A stretch of DNA of 64,000 bases from Ashinkailepas kermadecensis (taxonomy: Eukaryota; Arthropoda; Thecostraca; Neolepadidae): contig JAOTOM010005050.1 of assembly GCA_034440615.1 (NCBI GenBank), positions 421,001 through 485,000 on the forward strand, given 5' to 3'. Shown here piece after piece: positions 32,861 through 42,904 of this stretch. Under the pieces are notes generated by a model that was given only the letters and a program-made list of their open reading frames with translations, searched no databases and was not told the DNA's origin. Made by a program: the position numbers and the translations under genes. How positions within the stretch are numbered: the first letter of the stretch is position 1; every line of letters begins with the position of its first letter.

Positions 32861-34186
32861 ATGGAGACTCATCTCGCCACCCGATCTCCAACTCCATTTG
32901 GAGCTAGAGTTGCACCAGAGCTAGAGCTAGAGCTAGAGCAGCTAGAGATCTCGCCACTCCGTTTACTTCCAACATGCTGAAAGTGAATGTGCAAAGAAAA
33001 CCGGATCGTATGTAAGTTGGCAAATGAGCAACAATAAAAGGCAAAAAAAAAGAACATTCATTTTCAAGAAGTTGAACTTCGGCCAAGTGACAGTAAAAAT
33101 CAAGGGATTTTTATCGACAGAACACCTAGCATGCCTGATCGAACTTACCCAGTTGTGGGACGCTGCTACAGCATCATCATTTCACCCAGCAAGCTCATTG
33201 GCATGTTACCAGAAACCACCACCCAAATTATTATTTTGTCATAGGTGTTTACGGATCTGACCTATTGCTTACCGTCTTGGGCCCACCAAAACAGGTGCAT
33301 CGAAAGTGCATTGATCCGTGATAAATGATAAACTGCTAAAATAATATCAAATAACGGTAAAAAGAAGCGCTTAAGAATAATAAATATAATAAAATATAAA
33401 CAGAAGATGACAAACTGATGAGCATTGTCGTGAGAGTCGTCACCAATACGCACCAAACGCTCTCTTGTCCGCTGCCAGGAAATACCTCGTTTGACTTGAT
33501 TTCAACTCGCTGGTGGAACTAAGAGACTGCGCCTTGATGCACAGAAATTTGAATGAAGTAAAAGTGCCACAATAACTAACATTTCTTGTAATTCTAACAC
33601 AAAAATTACCCACACCGAGTACGCCATGCATACCAAAAGCAATCTTCGCAGTGATGGGCACCTAGTAGATGTGTAGCATAGTTTTAAGAAACACGTCAAA
33701 GCAGCATTCTTGATCGGTGAGTGTCCGGCCAAATTTTAGTAGGCAGTCGTATATGTTTTGTTGGGACTGATGGCGTGCCCTTTGTCCCGTCTTCTATAAT
33801 GTGTTTTATTGTGTACTTTATGTTGGACATTTTGGTACGTCGTTTATGCTTTCTTATATTTTGTCGTCTATGCATACTGCATTTATAGTTGCAAGCCTGT
33901 ATGACAGTGGTATGACAGGCGAAGTGAATTTGGATACCACTATGGAAGAAAGTAAGTACACAAATACATAAAATAAGTAAACTTGTATGATTGGGTGTAA
34001 TTGTACGCTCACAAAATATCTCAGTTTTGACATGATACCTTTAAAACGAATTCGCCCTGCGGTGGTGCACTTTGTGCTGTCACCATTCACCACGTCATCA
34101 GCGCATCTGTTGATGTTTCGAATTTGAACGTATGTCGGTAGCGATTGCCTTGGCGGCTTGCCTGGGTGGCACGATTGATTTCGTTA
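32861..34186. other. No recognisable gene; short (AGAGCT)n at 32917-32948
   Basis: A hexanucleotide AGAGCT/CTAGAG repeat of about 30 bp is present. The rest has short AT-rich open frames without recognisable domains. Confidence 0.5.
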
Positions 34187-34232
34187 TCGGTCGTTGTCGG
34201 TCGTTGTCGGTCGTTGTCGGTCGTTGTCAGTC
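34187..34232. repeat. 10-bp tandem repeat (TCGGTCGTTG)n
   Basis: About four units of a 10-bp repeat. Confidence 0.9.
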
Positions 34233-34576
34233 GAATTATCAGTGGCGGGCTCCTGGCGAACGTTGGGTTGTCGGCCAGTTTACCTGGCGTGGTTAAGCTA
34301 CGTTTATGTTTGTGTTGTGTTTCCAACCCAAGTATTCATTTCCTTGCTTGGTTGTATTTCCAGGTCGACAAACATAGTATGTTCCTTACTACTGCAGTAC
34401 GTCACGATTTGTACCTATTTTTTATGCTGGCATGCATTTTTTTTAGCATTGCAGATTCCATTCAAAATGAAAATTGCAATGGGTTTTGTACCGGAATTCA
34501 GCATCGGAAATTCTGACAGGTTTACCCTACTCACCTTCTGCATGCACGCAAACATGCGTGCATATGGGTATATATA

Positions 34577-34636
<60 letters not shown>
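34577..34636. repeat. (TA)n microsatellite
   Basis: About 30 TA dinucleotides without interruption. Confidence 0.97.
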
Positions 34637-34638
<2 letters not shown>

Positions 34639-34811
34639 GTCAACAGTCCATCCGTACATGTCGCACTCACAGTAGAGCATAAAACGTTGGTCACAACGGG
34701 CTTTCATCGCCGCTCAGAAATCAGCAGGTACGTGCGACCTGAGGGACATGATGCCGTTTCGTTGCATGCATCTAATTATATTTGATGACGAGGGCGTTTC
34801 AATATGTTAAA

Positions 34812-35060
34812 TATAATAAGGTTTGATTGCTCTCAGATCTATGATGAGGTTTGATTGCTCTCAGGTATCTGATTACGTTTGATTGTTATCAGATATATGA
34901 TAAGGTTTGATTGCTATCAGATTTATGATATGGCCTGATTGTCCTCAGGTCTATGATAAGGTTTGATTACTCTCACGTCTATGATACGAGTTGATTGTTC
35001 TCAGATCTATGACAAGGTTTGATTGTTCACAGGTCAATGACAATGTTTGATTGTTCTCAT
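34812..35060. repeat. 28-bp degenerate minisatellite, about nine units
   Basis: Units read GATAAGGTTTGATTGCTCTC followed by AGATCTAT, each with several substitutions. It directly adjoins the broken RNase H remnant and replaces the expected 3' UTR and stem-loop of that element. Confidence 0.9.
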
Positions 35061-36270
35061 GCTGTTGCCTGTTCTGGTGTCCCAGCTGACCCGCCACTTT
35101 CCAAAGAGGAGGCCCTTACGTTCTGAAGATAAGTCCATGGCAGGGAGAGCAAGACATCGTGTGTAATTAGCATAGACATAGAGGAGGCCCTTACATTCTG
35201 AAGATAAGTACATGGCAGGGAGAGATAAGTCCATGGCAGGGAGAGATAAGTCCATGTCAGGCAGAGGGAGACATCGTGTGTAATTAGCATAGACATAGAG
35301 GAGGCCCTTACATTCTGAAGATAAGTCCATGGCAGGGAGAGATAAGTCCATGGCAGGGAGAGATAAGTCCATGTCAGGCAGAGGGAGACATCGTGTGTAA
35401 TTAGCATAGACATAGAGGAGGCCCTTACATTCTGAAGATAAGTCCATGGCAGGGAGAGATAAGTCCATGGCAGGGAAAGATAAGTCCATGTCAGGCAGAG
35501 GGAGACATCGTGTGTAATTAGCATAGACATAGAGGAGGCCCTTACATTCTGAAGATAAGTCCATGGCAGGGAGAGATAAGTCCATGGCAGGGAGAGATAA
35601 GTCCATGTCAGGCAGAGGGAGACATCGTGTGTAATTAGCATAGACATAGAGGAGGCCCTTACATTCTGAAGATAAGTCCATGGCAGGGAGAGATAAGTCC
35701 ATGGCAGGGAGAGATAAGTCCATGTCAGGCAGAGGGAGACATCGTGTGTAATTAGCATAGACATAGAGGAGGCCCTTACGTTCTGAAGATAAGTACATGG
35801 CAGGGAGAGATAAGTCCATGGCAGGGAGAGATAAGTCCATGGCAGGGAGAGATAAGTCCATGTCAGGCAGAGGGAGACATCGTGTGTAGTTAGCCGGGGC
35901 GGCACGCTTCCCTGCATCATCAGCGGCCTCGTTATCACAAATTGCCACGTGGCCCGGAATTCAGCACGAAGTTAGTTTTTTATTCCTTCGATATTCAGCG
36001 GTGCGAGTCTAAATCAAACTTTCTGTGGCATTGGGTCCGATCGGCGCAACTTTCCTAGCTCGAACACTCTACTGAGTGATTCGCTGCACCGTACGTGACG
36101 AGCATCATCAGCATTCTCAATAAAACTCAGTGCTTTGTTTATAGCGACTAGTTCTGATGTGAAAGCAGACGCGCAAGCCGAAAGAGAACACGTTCCGGTG
36201 ACGGTGCCCGTCCCAAAGCACTTCCAGGGCCAATGTCCGTCCTCGATTCATCCGTGTGTGCACTGGTGGA
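35061..36270 (-). pseudogene. RNase H remnant of a fourth RNase H-bearing retrotransposon, with internal tandem expansion
   Basis: On the minus strand, 36270-36190 reads HTDESRTDIGPGSALG (first Asp box, usually TDGS), then after a frameshift FTSELVAINKALSFIE (Glu), SESLSRVFEL (second Asp box, Asp changed to Glu), then VAICDNEAADDAGKRAA (final box; GNELAD becomes DNEAAD). The frame then enters tandem repeats and exits into KWRVSWDTRTGNSMRTIK, the segment that normally follows the ALPLPA region (compare KWQRSWDTLGTNKLKQIK in element 1). The domain has lost catalytic residues. The 5' part (RT) is absent and the 3' part is replaced by a minisatellite. Confidence 0.8.
35110..35890. repeat. Nested in-frame repeat: 117-bp units containing 21-bp subunits
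   Basis: On the minus strand the 39-codon unit begins NYTRCLPLPD, contains two or three copies of the 7-residue MDLSLPA, and ends KGLLYVYA. Seven units are present: the first has an extra 21-bp subunit, five are 117 bp, the last is shortened and rejoins RNase H sequence. Units are nearly identical. Both periods are multiples of three, so the host frame stays open through the array. Confidence 0.93.
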
Positions 36271-36359
36271 GAATATGTCGCCTCTCCCTTGATCCACTAG
36301 AATGGGACGGGCAGAATCTGCCACCAATGGCGAATTTAATCATTCGGAATCACTCACAC

Positions 36360-36760
36360 TTCAATGCAAGTATGCCGAAATTGAGTGCACTATTTCAGCA
36401 ACCGGGCTCCAAGATGTCTATCGTAACATAGAAGCGAAGCACAATATGAAACATTCATCAACGTTTGCAATGCACTGCACCGAAGTGTTGACGATTTACT
36501 TATTTCTGTAATGTCTACAACTCCGTGAAAATTTGATGCATTCGGGTTCATGTCATTATAGGTTGCAAAGCGAGCGCATAGGTGCTTTCGGTCCACGAGC
36601 TTCCTGTCGCTGTGTGGTGCTCGACCCAGTGTCTGTGGTGCTCGACCCTGTGTCTGCAGCAGGGGAGGCCCACAGCTCGCCTCAAACCCTCGCTCGCCCA
36701 GTGCCCCTTATGGCACCTTATGCTGACGAAATACCATTCGATGGGCCTTGAGTAGTGCAT
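36360..36760 (+). repeat. Dispersed repeat of unknown family, copy 1
   Basis: Blocks such as CGAAATTGAGTGCACTATTT and CCGTGAAAATTTGATGCATT recur in the same order at 55860-56280 and 56560-57310 (for example CTGAAATTGAATGCGCTATT at 56612 and CGCGAAAATTGGATGCAATT at 56089). No coding domain is seen. A 21-bp duplication (GTGGTGCTCGACCC) lies at about 36610-36655. Confidence 0.55.
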
Positions 36761-36868
36761 TCTGAGAGTTAAACCTGCATAAGCATAGTTGTGCCGATTT
36801 AGGAGTTTAGCCACCTGAAAGGTGTCAACAAAAGGATTGACTACATCGCTCGTGCTATCTAAGAGAAT

Positions 36869-36884
36869 AAGTATTCTAAGCCTA
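36869..36884. repeat. Target-site duplication, left copy
   Basis: AAGTATTCTAAGCCTA; identical to 39298-39313. Confidence 0.88.
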
Positions 36885-37000
36885 TTTATACAATTGTTGT
36901 TAAGGTGTTAGCACAAAGGCTTGCTCGCGTGATATAAAAACTGATAGCACCGGAACAAACTGGGTTTATACGAGGGAGAAATATCACTGACAACCTGAGG

Positions 37001-37636
37001 TTGGTTTCCGATGTCATGTTCTACTGTAAAGATCAAAACCTGTCGGGTATATTGATGAATCTCGATTTTGCATCCGCGTTCGATTCAGTGGAACACGCAT
37101 TCCTTTTTCGAGTGCTTGAATGCTTCAATCTCGGGAACTCATTCATTCGGTGGGTGAAATTATTGTACCACAAACAAGAAATAGCTGTTTTGAATAATGG
37201 TTTCACGTCCAACTGGTTTATCCCGACAAGGGCTGTAAGGCAGGGATGTCCTATTTCAGGATTATTGTTCGTGCTGGCTGTAGAGACATTCGCTTGTAGG
37301 CTTCGTGAGTCCGCAGATATAGATGGAATCTGCTTGAACGGAGTAGAAGTTAAAATATCGCAGTATGCGGACGACACAACGCTGTTTGTGTGGAACGAGG
37401 AATCTGCTGCCAAAACGTTAATATTATTGCGCGATTTTGGATATATTTCGGGCTTGCAGCTGAACGTCTCTAAGAGTGAATTTGTTTGGCTGGGCCGTGA
37501 TCGGATGCGTCTAGATTCAATATGCAACATTGAACCTAAGCAAGATTTTAAATATTTAGGCTTGTTTTCTCCACAACACGTGATTGTCTGGAGGACAACC
37601 TTGTTCCACGCAATCGACGAATGCGGAATATCATAA
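37001..37636 (+). pseudogene. Reverse transcriptase core of the Tx1/L1-like insertion
   Basis: The frame is open through all three catalytic motifs (A: LDFASAFDSV; B: RQGCPISGLLF; C: YADDTTLF), with both Asp of the YADD box and the motif A Asp present. Upstream of 37001 the same homology continues back to about 36905, where a TGA/TAA-type break interrupts VLAQRLARVI. The downstream thumb region is in another frame from 37621. Confidence 0.88.
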
Positions 37637-38223
37637 ATATGTGGAAGGAGGGAGACCTCAGTTTAAAAGGTAGAATCACGCTCACTAAAGCATTGTTAGC
37701 CTCGCAGTTCTCGTACTTGGCGGCAGGGACACTCATTCCGACAGCTAGCATCCGTATCATTGACAAGGAGCTTACAGGTTTCCTGTGGAGAAACAGGCCG
37801 CCTAAGGTAAAAAAAAGCTGTGTTATGTCAGCCAGTTATGGAGCGTTATATAACACTAGCGCGTTATGGAGAGCACTGTTACAAGCGAAACTGGGAGCTT
37901 TCAGACTCCATGACATGCTATGAACCGAACTCGACACTGATCATTTGCTCAAGCTAGGAATTCCAGAATTTTACGTATGCCTCTTCCGGGAATACGTCCA
38001 TATGAAAACTAACGATCAGGCGTTGAACATGCAGCAACACGTTCTCTGCCAAAGCCTTTGGTACAACCGCCATATTAAAAGGGACAATACGCGGTCTTGT
38101 CTGCAATCTTTATTTAAAAGGAATCATATACGTGGGTGATCTGGTGCGAAATGGCGCATTTATTGACTATGCTGCGTTGCAACAAAATTTGCTGGGGGTC
38201 CAAATCTCTCAGTTTGAATATCA

Positions 38224-38910
38224 ATGCATGCTGCACGCAATTCCGCAAAACTGAAAAGGCTATTGCATCAGAGTAGGCAATTCGATTTTACGCCAGAAAT
38301 ACGGGAAGTGGAGATTGGTCTCAGAATGCCCGACGGTAATACAGTTGATCTCGAGAAGATTACAACCAAGCACTTTTATAGGATCCAGCTCCCAAAGGCC
38401 GTGAAGCCTCGTTGCCAGACCAAATTGGCTGAGGAACGCCTAATTTTCAATGAAAGACAATGGGTCCAGATTTATAATCTTCCTTATAAATGCTGTGTGT
38501 CGACTAAGCTTCAGACGCTGCAGTACCGAATATTGAACAGATACATACCTACACAAAAGTTTTTGTATGATACAAAAATAGTCAATTCACCGCAATGTAA
38601 GTTCTGTCCCGAACAAGACAGCAGAAGTCACTTTTTTCTGAGATGTCGGCCAGTAGGGCCATTTTGGCGGCAGTTGATAGCCAGGCTGGGTAGATTGAGC
38701 AGGAACCGGCTGAGATATTGCCCGGAGCACTTACTGTTTGGATGTTTCGATGCTCCTGAGTTCGTCAACTATGTCGTACTTCTTGCAAAGCAATATGTTT
38801 TGAATAAGAAGCTGAATGGGATCGGAGATATGACGTTTGTAGAGTTTAAATCGAGGCTTTTCAACCAATATAAAGTTATGAATGCATCGCAACGAAGGCG
38901 AGAAAGCTGA
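38224..38910 (+). pseudogene. C-terminal region of the Tx1/L1-like ORF2
   Basis: A 228-codon open segment with the knuckle CKFCPEQDSRSHFFLRC and a conserved ending (LLAKQYVLNKKLNGIGDM). It binds nucleic acid in related elements. It is out of frame with the RT part. Confidence 0.75.
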
Positions 38911-39297
38911 AACTGTTCCACCGCACATGGGGCAGTCTGATGCTGTTATTGTGATGCGGGGGTTTCACAGGATCACTCCTGGCGATCCTCGGTACCAGCT
39001 GTCAATATGAATTGGAAAAGCGCTAGGATGAGTTGGTTTCATCTGGGCTGGATTTAGTAAGGCCTGGATCTGCTGGTATATTTGAGATGAATGATCTTGT
39101 AATAGATGCGAGAATAATAGAGATATGATGGAACGTGGACTGAAGAGATGAGTAGTGGCGACTACGCAAATGTGAACGTATGGGAAGATAAATAACTTGC
39201 GTGTACTACTACCGTGATGTTATATACTGTGTACTGTGTGCTATTGTGTCGCAACTGAAAGACTGTCGATGTGTAATATCATTAATGAAGGAAAAAA

Positions 39298-39313
39298 AAG
39301 TATTCTAAGCCTA
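39298..39313. repeat. Target-site duplication, right copy
   Basis: Exact copy of 36869-36884, directly after the A-rich tail of the LINE. Confidence 0.88.
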
Positions 39314-39409
39314 CATAAAGCACAGCTCACCTTATTTACTTTGCAATGCATTGTAACCAAATGTATCTACTTTACCAAATGTAAAATATCTACTTTGTAA
39401 AAATATGAT

Positions 39410-39640
39410 CTTACATATCATCGTCCTTACCTTACATATCATCGTCCTTACCCTACATATCACCGTCCTTACCATACATATCATCGTCCTTAACTTACAT
39501 ATCATCGTCCTTACCTTACATATCATCGTCCTCAACATACATGGCATCGTCCTTACCTTACAATATACAACGTCCTTACCTTACATATCATCGTCCTTAG
39601 CATACATATTATCGTACTTACCTTACAAATGCAACGTCAA
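39410..39640. repeat. 21-bp minisatellite, about ten units
   Basis: Units read CTTACATATCATCGTCCTTA plus C, with a few 2-bp insertions and substitutions. Confidence 0.93.
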
Positions 39641-39644
39641 TGAT

Positions 39645-40430
39645 GCAAGCGGCCGGCTCGCGGTCTCCAGTAAAACAAACATATGCAGCACCGTGAACCG
39701 CGTGTTGCGAAGAGTACGCATGCACGAGTGAACATTGAATAACACATTCAGTAAACACACAGTCGTCCGATGAGGTGTGACGGCTGCGTGATTGCCAACA
39801 CAAAAGCAACTTGTATGGCTGAACAAAAATGGCACTTGCCCTTTCAGCATCAACCTGAATGTCACAAGGGCTTATTGTCGCCTCCTCCAACGCAAGCTCA
39901 TTTGCATGTGCAAATGGGCTTGCGCTTGAGGGGTAATGTATTGTCAGAGGCTACCAGTTGGTACGCAAATGCTTGTAAGGTGGTCGCACTGAATTCATTT
40001 CCGCTGTGTACGGCGTGTTACATTGCACATCGTGTGTTGCTCAAGTCAATGCCCGCATTTGACACGCCACACATTACTCACCGTGCTCGCATGAAAGGGC
40101 AATTTGGTTTGAACGAGTAGTCAGGTACATATAGATGTAGTTGTCAATTGCTAATTTACATCACCAAAAAGAAGTATCCGTTTGTTACGACCGTGTCATA
40201 CTCATCTGTGCTGCAGAAAAGAAGATACGGAACTCCATTTCAAGGAAATATTAGCAAGTGGGCGCGCCGCAAAACATATCCTACCTCGTCCACCAAAAAT
40301 GAAAGAATCATGGTGTGTCCAGTACTATTCGAGCCACATATACCTTCCAAAGCTCGCTGAACACTCCGCCGTGCCATTTCTGGCCAGACTGACTGCTATT
40401 ACTGCAGTCCATTATTTTTCATTTTCGTGG
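39645..40430. other. No recognisable gene
   Basis: Short open frames without domains. The stretch ends at the 5' flank of retrotransposon 3. Confidence 0.45.
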
Positions 40431-40582
40431 GATGACACCCGTCGCTCCTTTTCGTTCTTTTTCTTTTCTGGGTGACACCCGTCACCCCGCGCGGATTTAA
40501 TCGTTGTCGTATTTCCGTTGTCTGTTGTCTGTGTGTCCTTCGTCTATATTTAAATCGTATTAGTTAGGGTTTTTTTCCCGCG

Positions 40583-42139
40583 ATGGGGAAAAAACGAAAA
40601 AAGGATACGGACCTCAGCTCGCCACCGGACTCTGAATCGGAATTTCCACCACTCGCTACACCTGGTGACCATCGCGTGACCCCGGACTCTGCACATGATG
40701 TTCCACCTCTCGATACCACTGTTGATGACCCGCGCCGGACAATTCCTTTGGACGACGCCATGGAAGCCCTTTGTTCCTCACCGACCCCCGCTCGTACCAA
40801 GACCTCGCCTCGCAATTCCGACCAGACCATCACCCTCCACGCCACAGACCCACGCCCTAACCAGACCACGCCATCCCAACAACCTGATCCCATCGAACCC
40901 TACCTCGACAGTGCTGGCTCTTTCATAGTAGTCAAGCCTGTCGAGGAATCCGTTTCCTTCCGCCGTATTAACGTTTTCTGGCCGACCAAACAACTCCTCT
41001 CCATCTGCTCCTTAGCCAATCCTGATATCGAAGCCCCTGCCAACGGAACCCTTGTCATCAAAACCCAAACCCGAGCCCAGACCAAAGCCCTCCTCCGTAC
41101 CACCACATTTTGTGGTAAATCCGTCACCATTACCCTACATTCCAACCGCAACATCACCAAGGGCACCGTCTTCGCGCCGGAGCTCCGCTTCATGACTGAA
41201 GCGGATATCCAGACGGAGCTCAGGCCGGAGGTGGTGACCCACGTCCACCGCATTACCTCATTTAAAGACGGCCAGAAACGCGATACAAGCCTCCTTGTCC
41301 TCACCTTCAACTCCACCACCCTTCCCAAGACTCTCCTCGCCGGCTACATCCGATACCAAGTCCGAGTATTCATTCCCAATCCCCTCCGCTGTTTCAATTG
41401 TCAGCGCTTCGGGCATGGGAGCAAGACGTGTCGCCAAACCGCCCGATGCCCTAAGTGCGGAGAACCACCACATCCTGATTCTACCTGCTCCAAGCCTGCC
41501 CACTGCCTCAGCTGTAACACGTCCGATCACCTCACCACATCCAATCAATGTCCAGTTTGGCGCAAGGAAAAGGAAGTGTGCGCTGTCAAGGCCACGACCG
41601 GGGTGTCCTACCCCCAGGCCCGGCGGTCTGTCGAGGCCACCTCCCCCTCCACCAAAACGTACGCACAGGTGACTAGCATTGCTCCACCCACCCCTCGCGT
41701 CAACACCACTTCCACTTCGATGCAAACCGACATGATTCCCGGCCTAGCTCCACTAAAAAAACTTGCACCACTCACCACGCCTACACAAACCACCCTGGCT
41801 CAAAACACACAGACCATTCCGACCAAACAGACTCCAACAAATTCCACAAGGAATGCCAGACCCCGCAGCCATTCGGCTGCCGGGGAAATGCGCTCCACTT
41901 CCGTGGCCCGCCGAGCGAGCCCGGTGCACACCGTGCAGGCCGGCGACCACGTGACCCGACCGACTCCCAGCCGGCGGGCATCCCCCGCGGCAGTGGCTGG
42001 CCGTCGTGAATCGGCCGCCAAGGTCACCGGTCGGCCGGACGGCTATGGCGGAAACACCGCCACCGCCCGCACCCAACACACGTGTCCGCCGGAGCTGCAC
42101 TCCTGGCTCCGACATGCACCGAAAGGTGCAGACAAATAA
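40583..42139 (+). CDS. Retrotransposon 3 ORF1, gag-like protein with three CCHC zinc knuckles
   Basis: A 518-residue uninterrupted frame starting MGKKRKKD. RNA-binding nucleocapsid-like protein of the element. Residues 1-110 are acidic, Ser/Pro/Thr-rich; 110-265 hold the conserved gag-like fold ending VRVFIPNPLRCF; knuckles follow at about 270-283 (CFNCQRFGHGSKTC), 289-302 (CPKCGEPPHPDSTC) and 308-323 (CLSCNTSDHLTTSNQC). GVSYPQARRSVEA (340-352) is the usual post-knuckle motif. The C-terminal third is Thr/Pro/Arg-rich. Stop TAA at 42139 is 17 nt before the ORF2 ATG, which suits reinitiation. Intactness over 518 codons contrasts with the decayed ORF1 of element 1. Confidence 0.92.
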   Translation: MGKKRKKDTDLSSPPDSESEFPPLATPGDHRVTPDSAHDVPPLDTTVDDPRRTIPLDDAMEALCSSPTPARTKTSPRNSDQTITLHATDPRPNQTTPSQQPDPIEPYLDSAGSFIVVKPVEESVSFRRINVFWPTKQLLSICSLANPDIEAPANGTLVIKTQTRAQTKALLRTTTFCGKSVTITLHSNRNITKGTVFAPELRFMTEADIQTELRPEVVTHVHRITSFKDGQKRDTSLLVLTFNSTTLPKTLLAGYIRYQVRVFIPNPLRCFNCQRFGHGSKTCRQTARCPKCGEPPHPDSTCSKPAHCLSCNTSDHLTTSNQCPVWRKEKEVCAVKATTGVSYPQARRSVEATSPSTKTYAQVTSIAPPTPRVNTTSTSMQTDMIPGLAPLKKLAPLTTPTQTTLAQNTQTIPTKQTPTNSTRNARPRSHSAAGEMRSTSVARRASPVHTVQAGDHVTRPTPSRRASPAAVAGRRESAAKVTGRPDGYGGNTATARTQHTCPPELHSWLRHAPKGADK

Positions 42140-42156
42140 TAACACTTTTCTTCCCG

Positions 42157-42904
42157 ATGTCCACACGTTTACAATGGAATTGCCGCAGCCTGATCTCCAA
42201 ATGGGCCGAAATGAAAGTGTTTTTTTTTCAGTATTCTCACACCTATTCTCATAGCACTCCGAGAAACATGGTTTTTACCTAATGATGCATACAACTTTAA
42301 CCTGTTCAATTATTCACTGTATCGTCCCGCCGGCTGGGTCGGCGGCTACGGCTATCGTCACGACGAGGTGCGCGGATCACATCGCAGTGGCGGTGCAGCA
42401 CTCTACATAAACAATGATTTCACACATACACAATTACAAGCCGTAGCTTGTATATTGCGTTTACATGATATAAATATAGATGTGTGCTCCATTTGTATTC
42501 CACCACACACCGACAACACAAATATTTTGACACATTTAGAAAACCTTATAGCACATTTCAAGAACCCTTTCATATTACTCGGAGACTTTAATGCACATAG
42601 TCCAGCCTGGGATCAAGCACGTACACAAGAGACACTCGCGGCCACATCATAGAACAAATTTTACACCGACATAATTTAGTAATACTTAACACTGGAGAAC
42701 CAACCTTTTTTACCTTGGACATAATACAGCAACAGCCATTGATTTATATATTTGTTCCCCCACCCTGGCAAACGACTTTGATTGGACCATAGAAACCGAC
42801 ATCCACGACAGCGACCACTGTCCCATCAAATTGACACCCACTTTTTCAACGGCGACTGACACCACACCCAGTTTTATTCCCCGCTAGAAGATTTCAAAAG
42901 CCGA
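42157..42904 (+). pseudogene. Retrotransposon 3 ORF2, endonuclease part (frameshifted)
   Basis: ORF2 begins with ATG at 42157 (MSTRLQWNCRSLISKW). A frameshift near the T-run at 42218-42226 separates this from ALRETWF (catalytic Glu), and others separate it from ILLGDFNAHSPAWD (42575 region) and DSDHCPIKL (42812 region). All hallmark boxes of the APE nuclease are therefore present in three frames. Homopolymer-associated shifts suggest recent decay or sequence error. Confidence 0.88.

Larger units (their letters stand above)
36885..39297 (+). mobile_element. Tx1/L1-like LINE insertion, 5'-truncated, with poly-A tail
   Basis: About 2.4 kb bounded by a 16-bp target-site duplication and ending GAAGGAAAAAAAA. 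The plus-strand frames show VLAQRLARVI and EQTGFIRGRNITDNLR (RT fingers), LMNLDFASAFDSVEHAF (motif A), TRAVRQGCPISGLLFV (motif B), QYADDTTLFV (motif C) and LQLNVSKSEFVWLGR, a signature of Tx1/L1-clade elements rather than I or CR1. After frameshifts near 37630, a stop at 37921-37923 and further breaks near 38140-38224, the C-terminal part holds CKFCPEQDSRSHFFLRC, a CCHC-like knuckle, and ends at 38910. Endonuclease and ORF1 are missing. Confidence 0.9.

Noticed and set aside
40433..40495. Repeated GACACCCGTC near 40.43-40.49 kb as the target-site duplication of retrotransposon 3
   Set aside because: Both copies lie on the 5' side and no matching sequence follows the 3' tail at 46012.
40564..42166. 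Minus-strand frames opposite retrotransposon 3 ORF1
   Set aside because: These are antisense shadows of a frame with clear CCHC knuckles.
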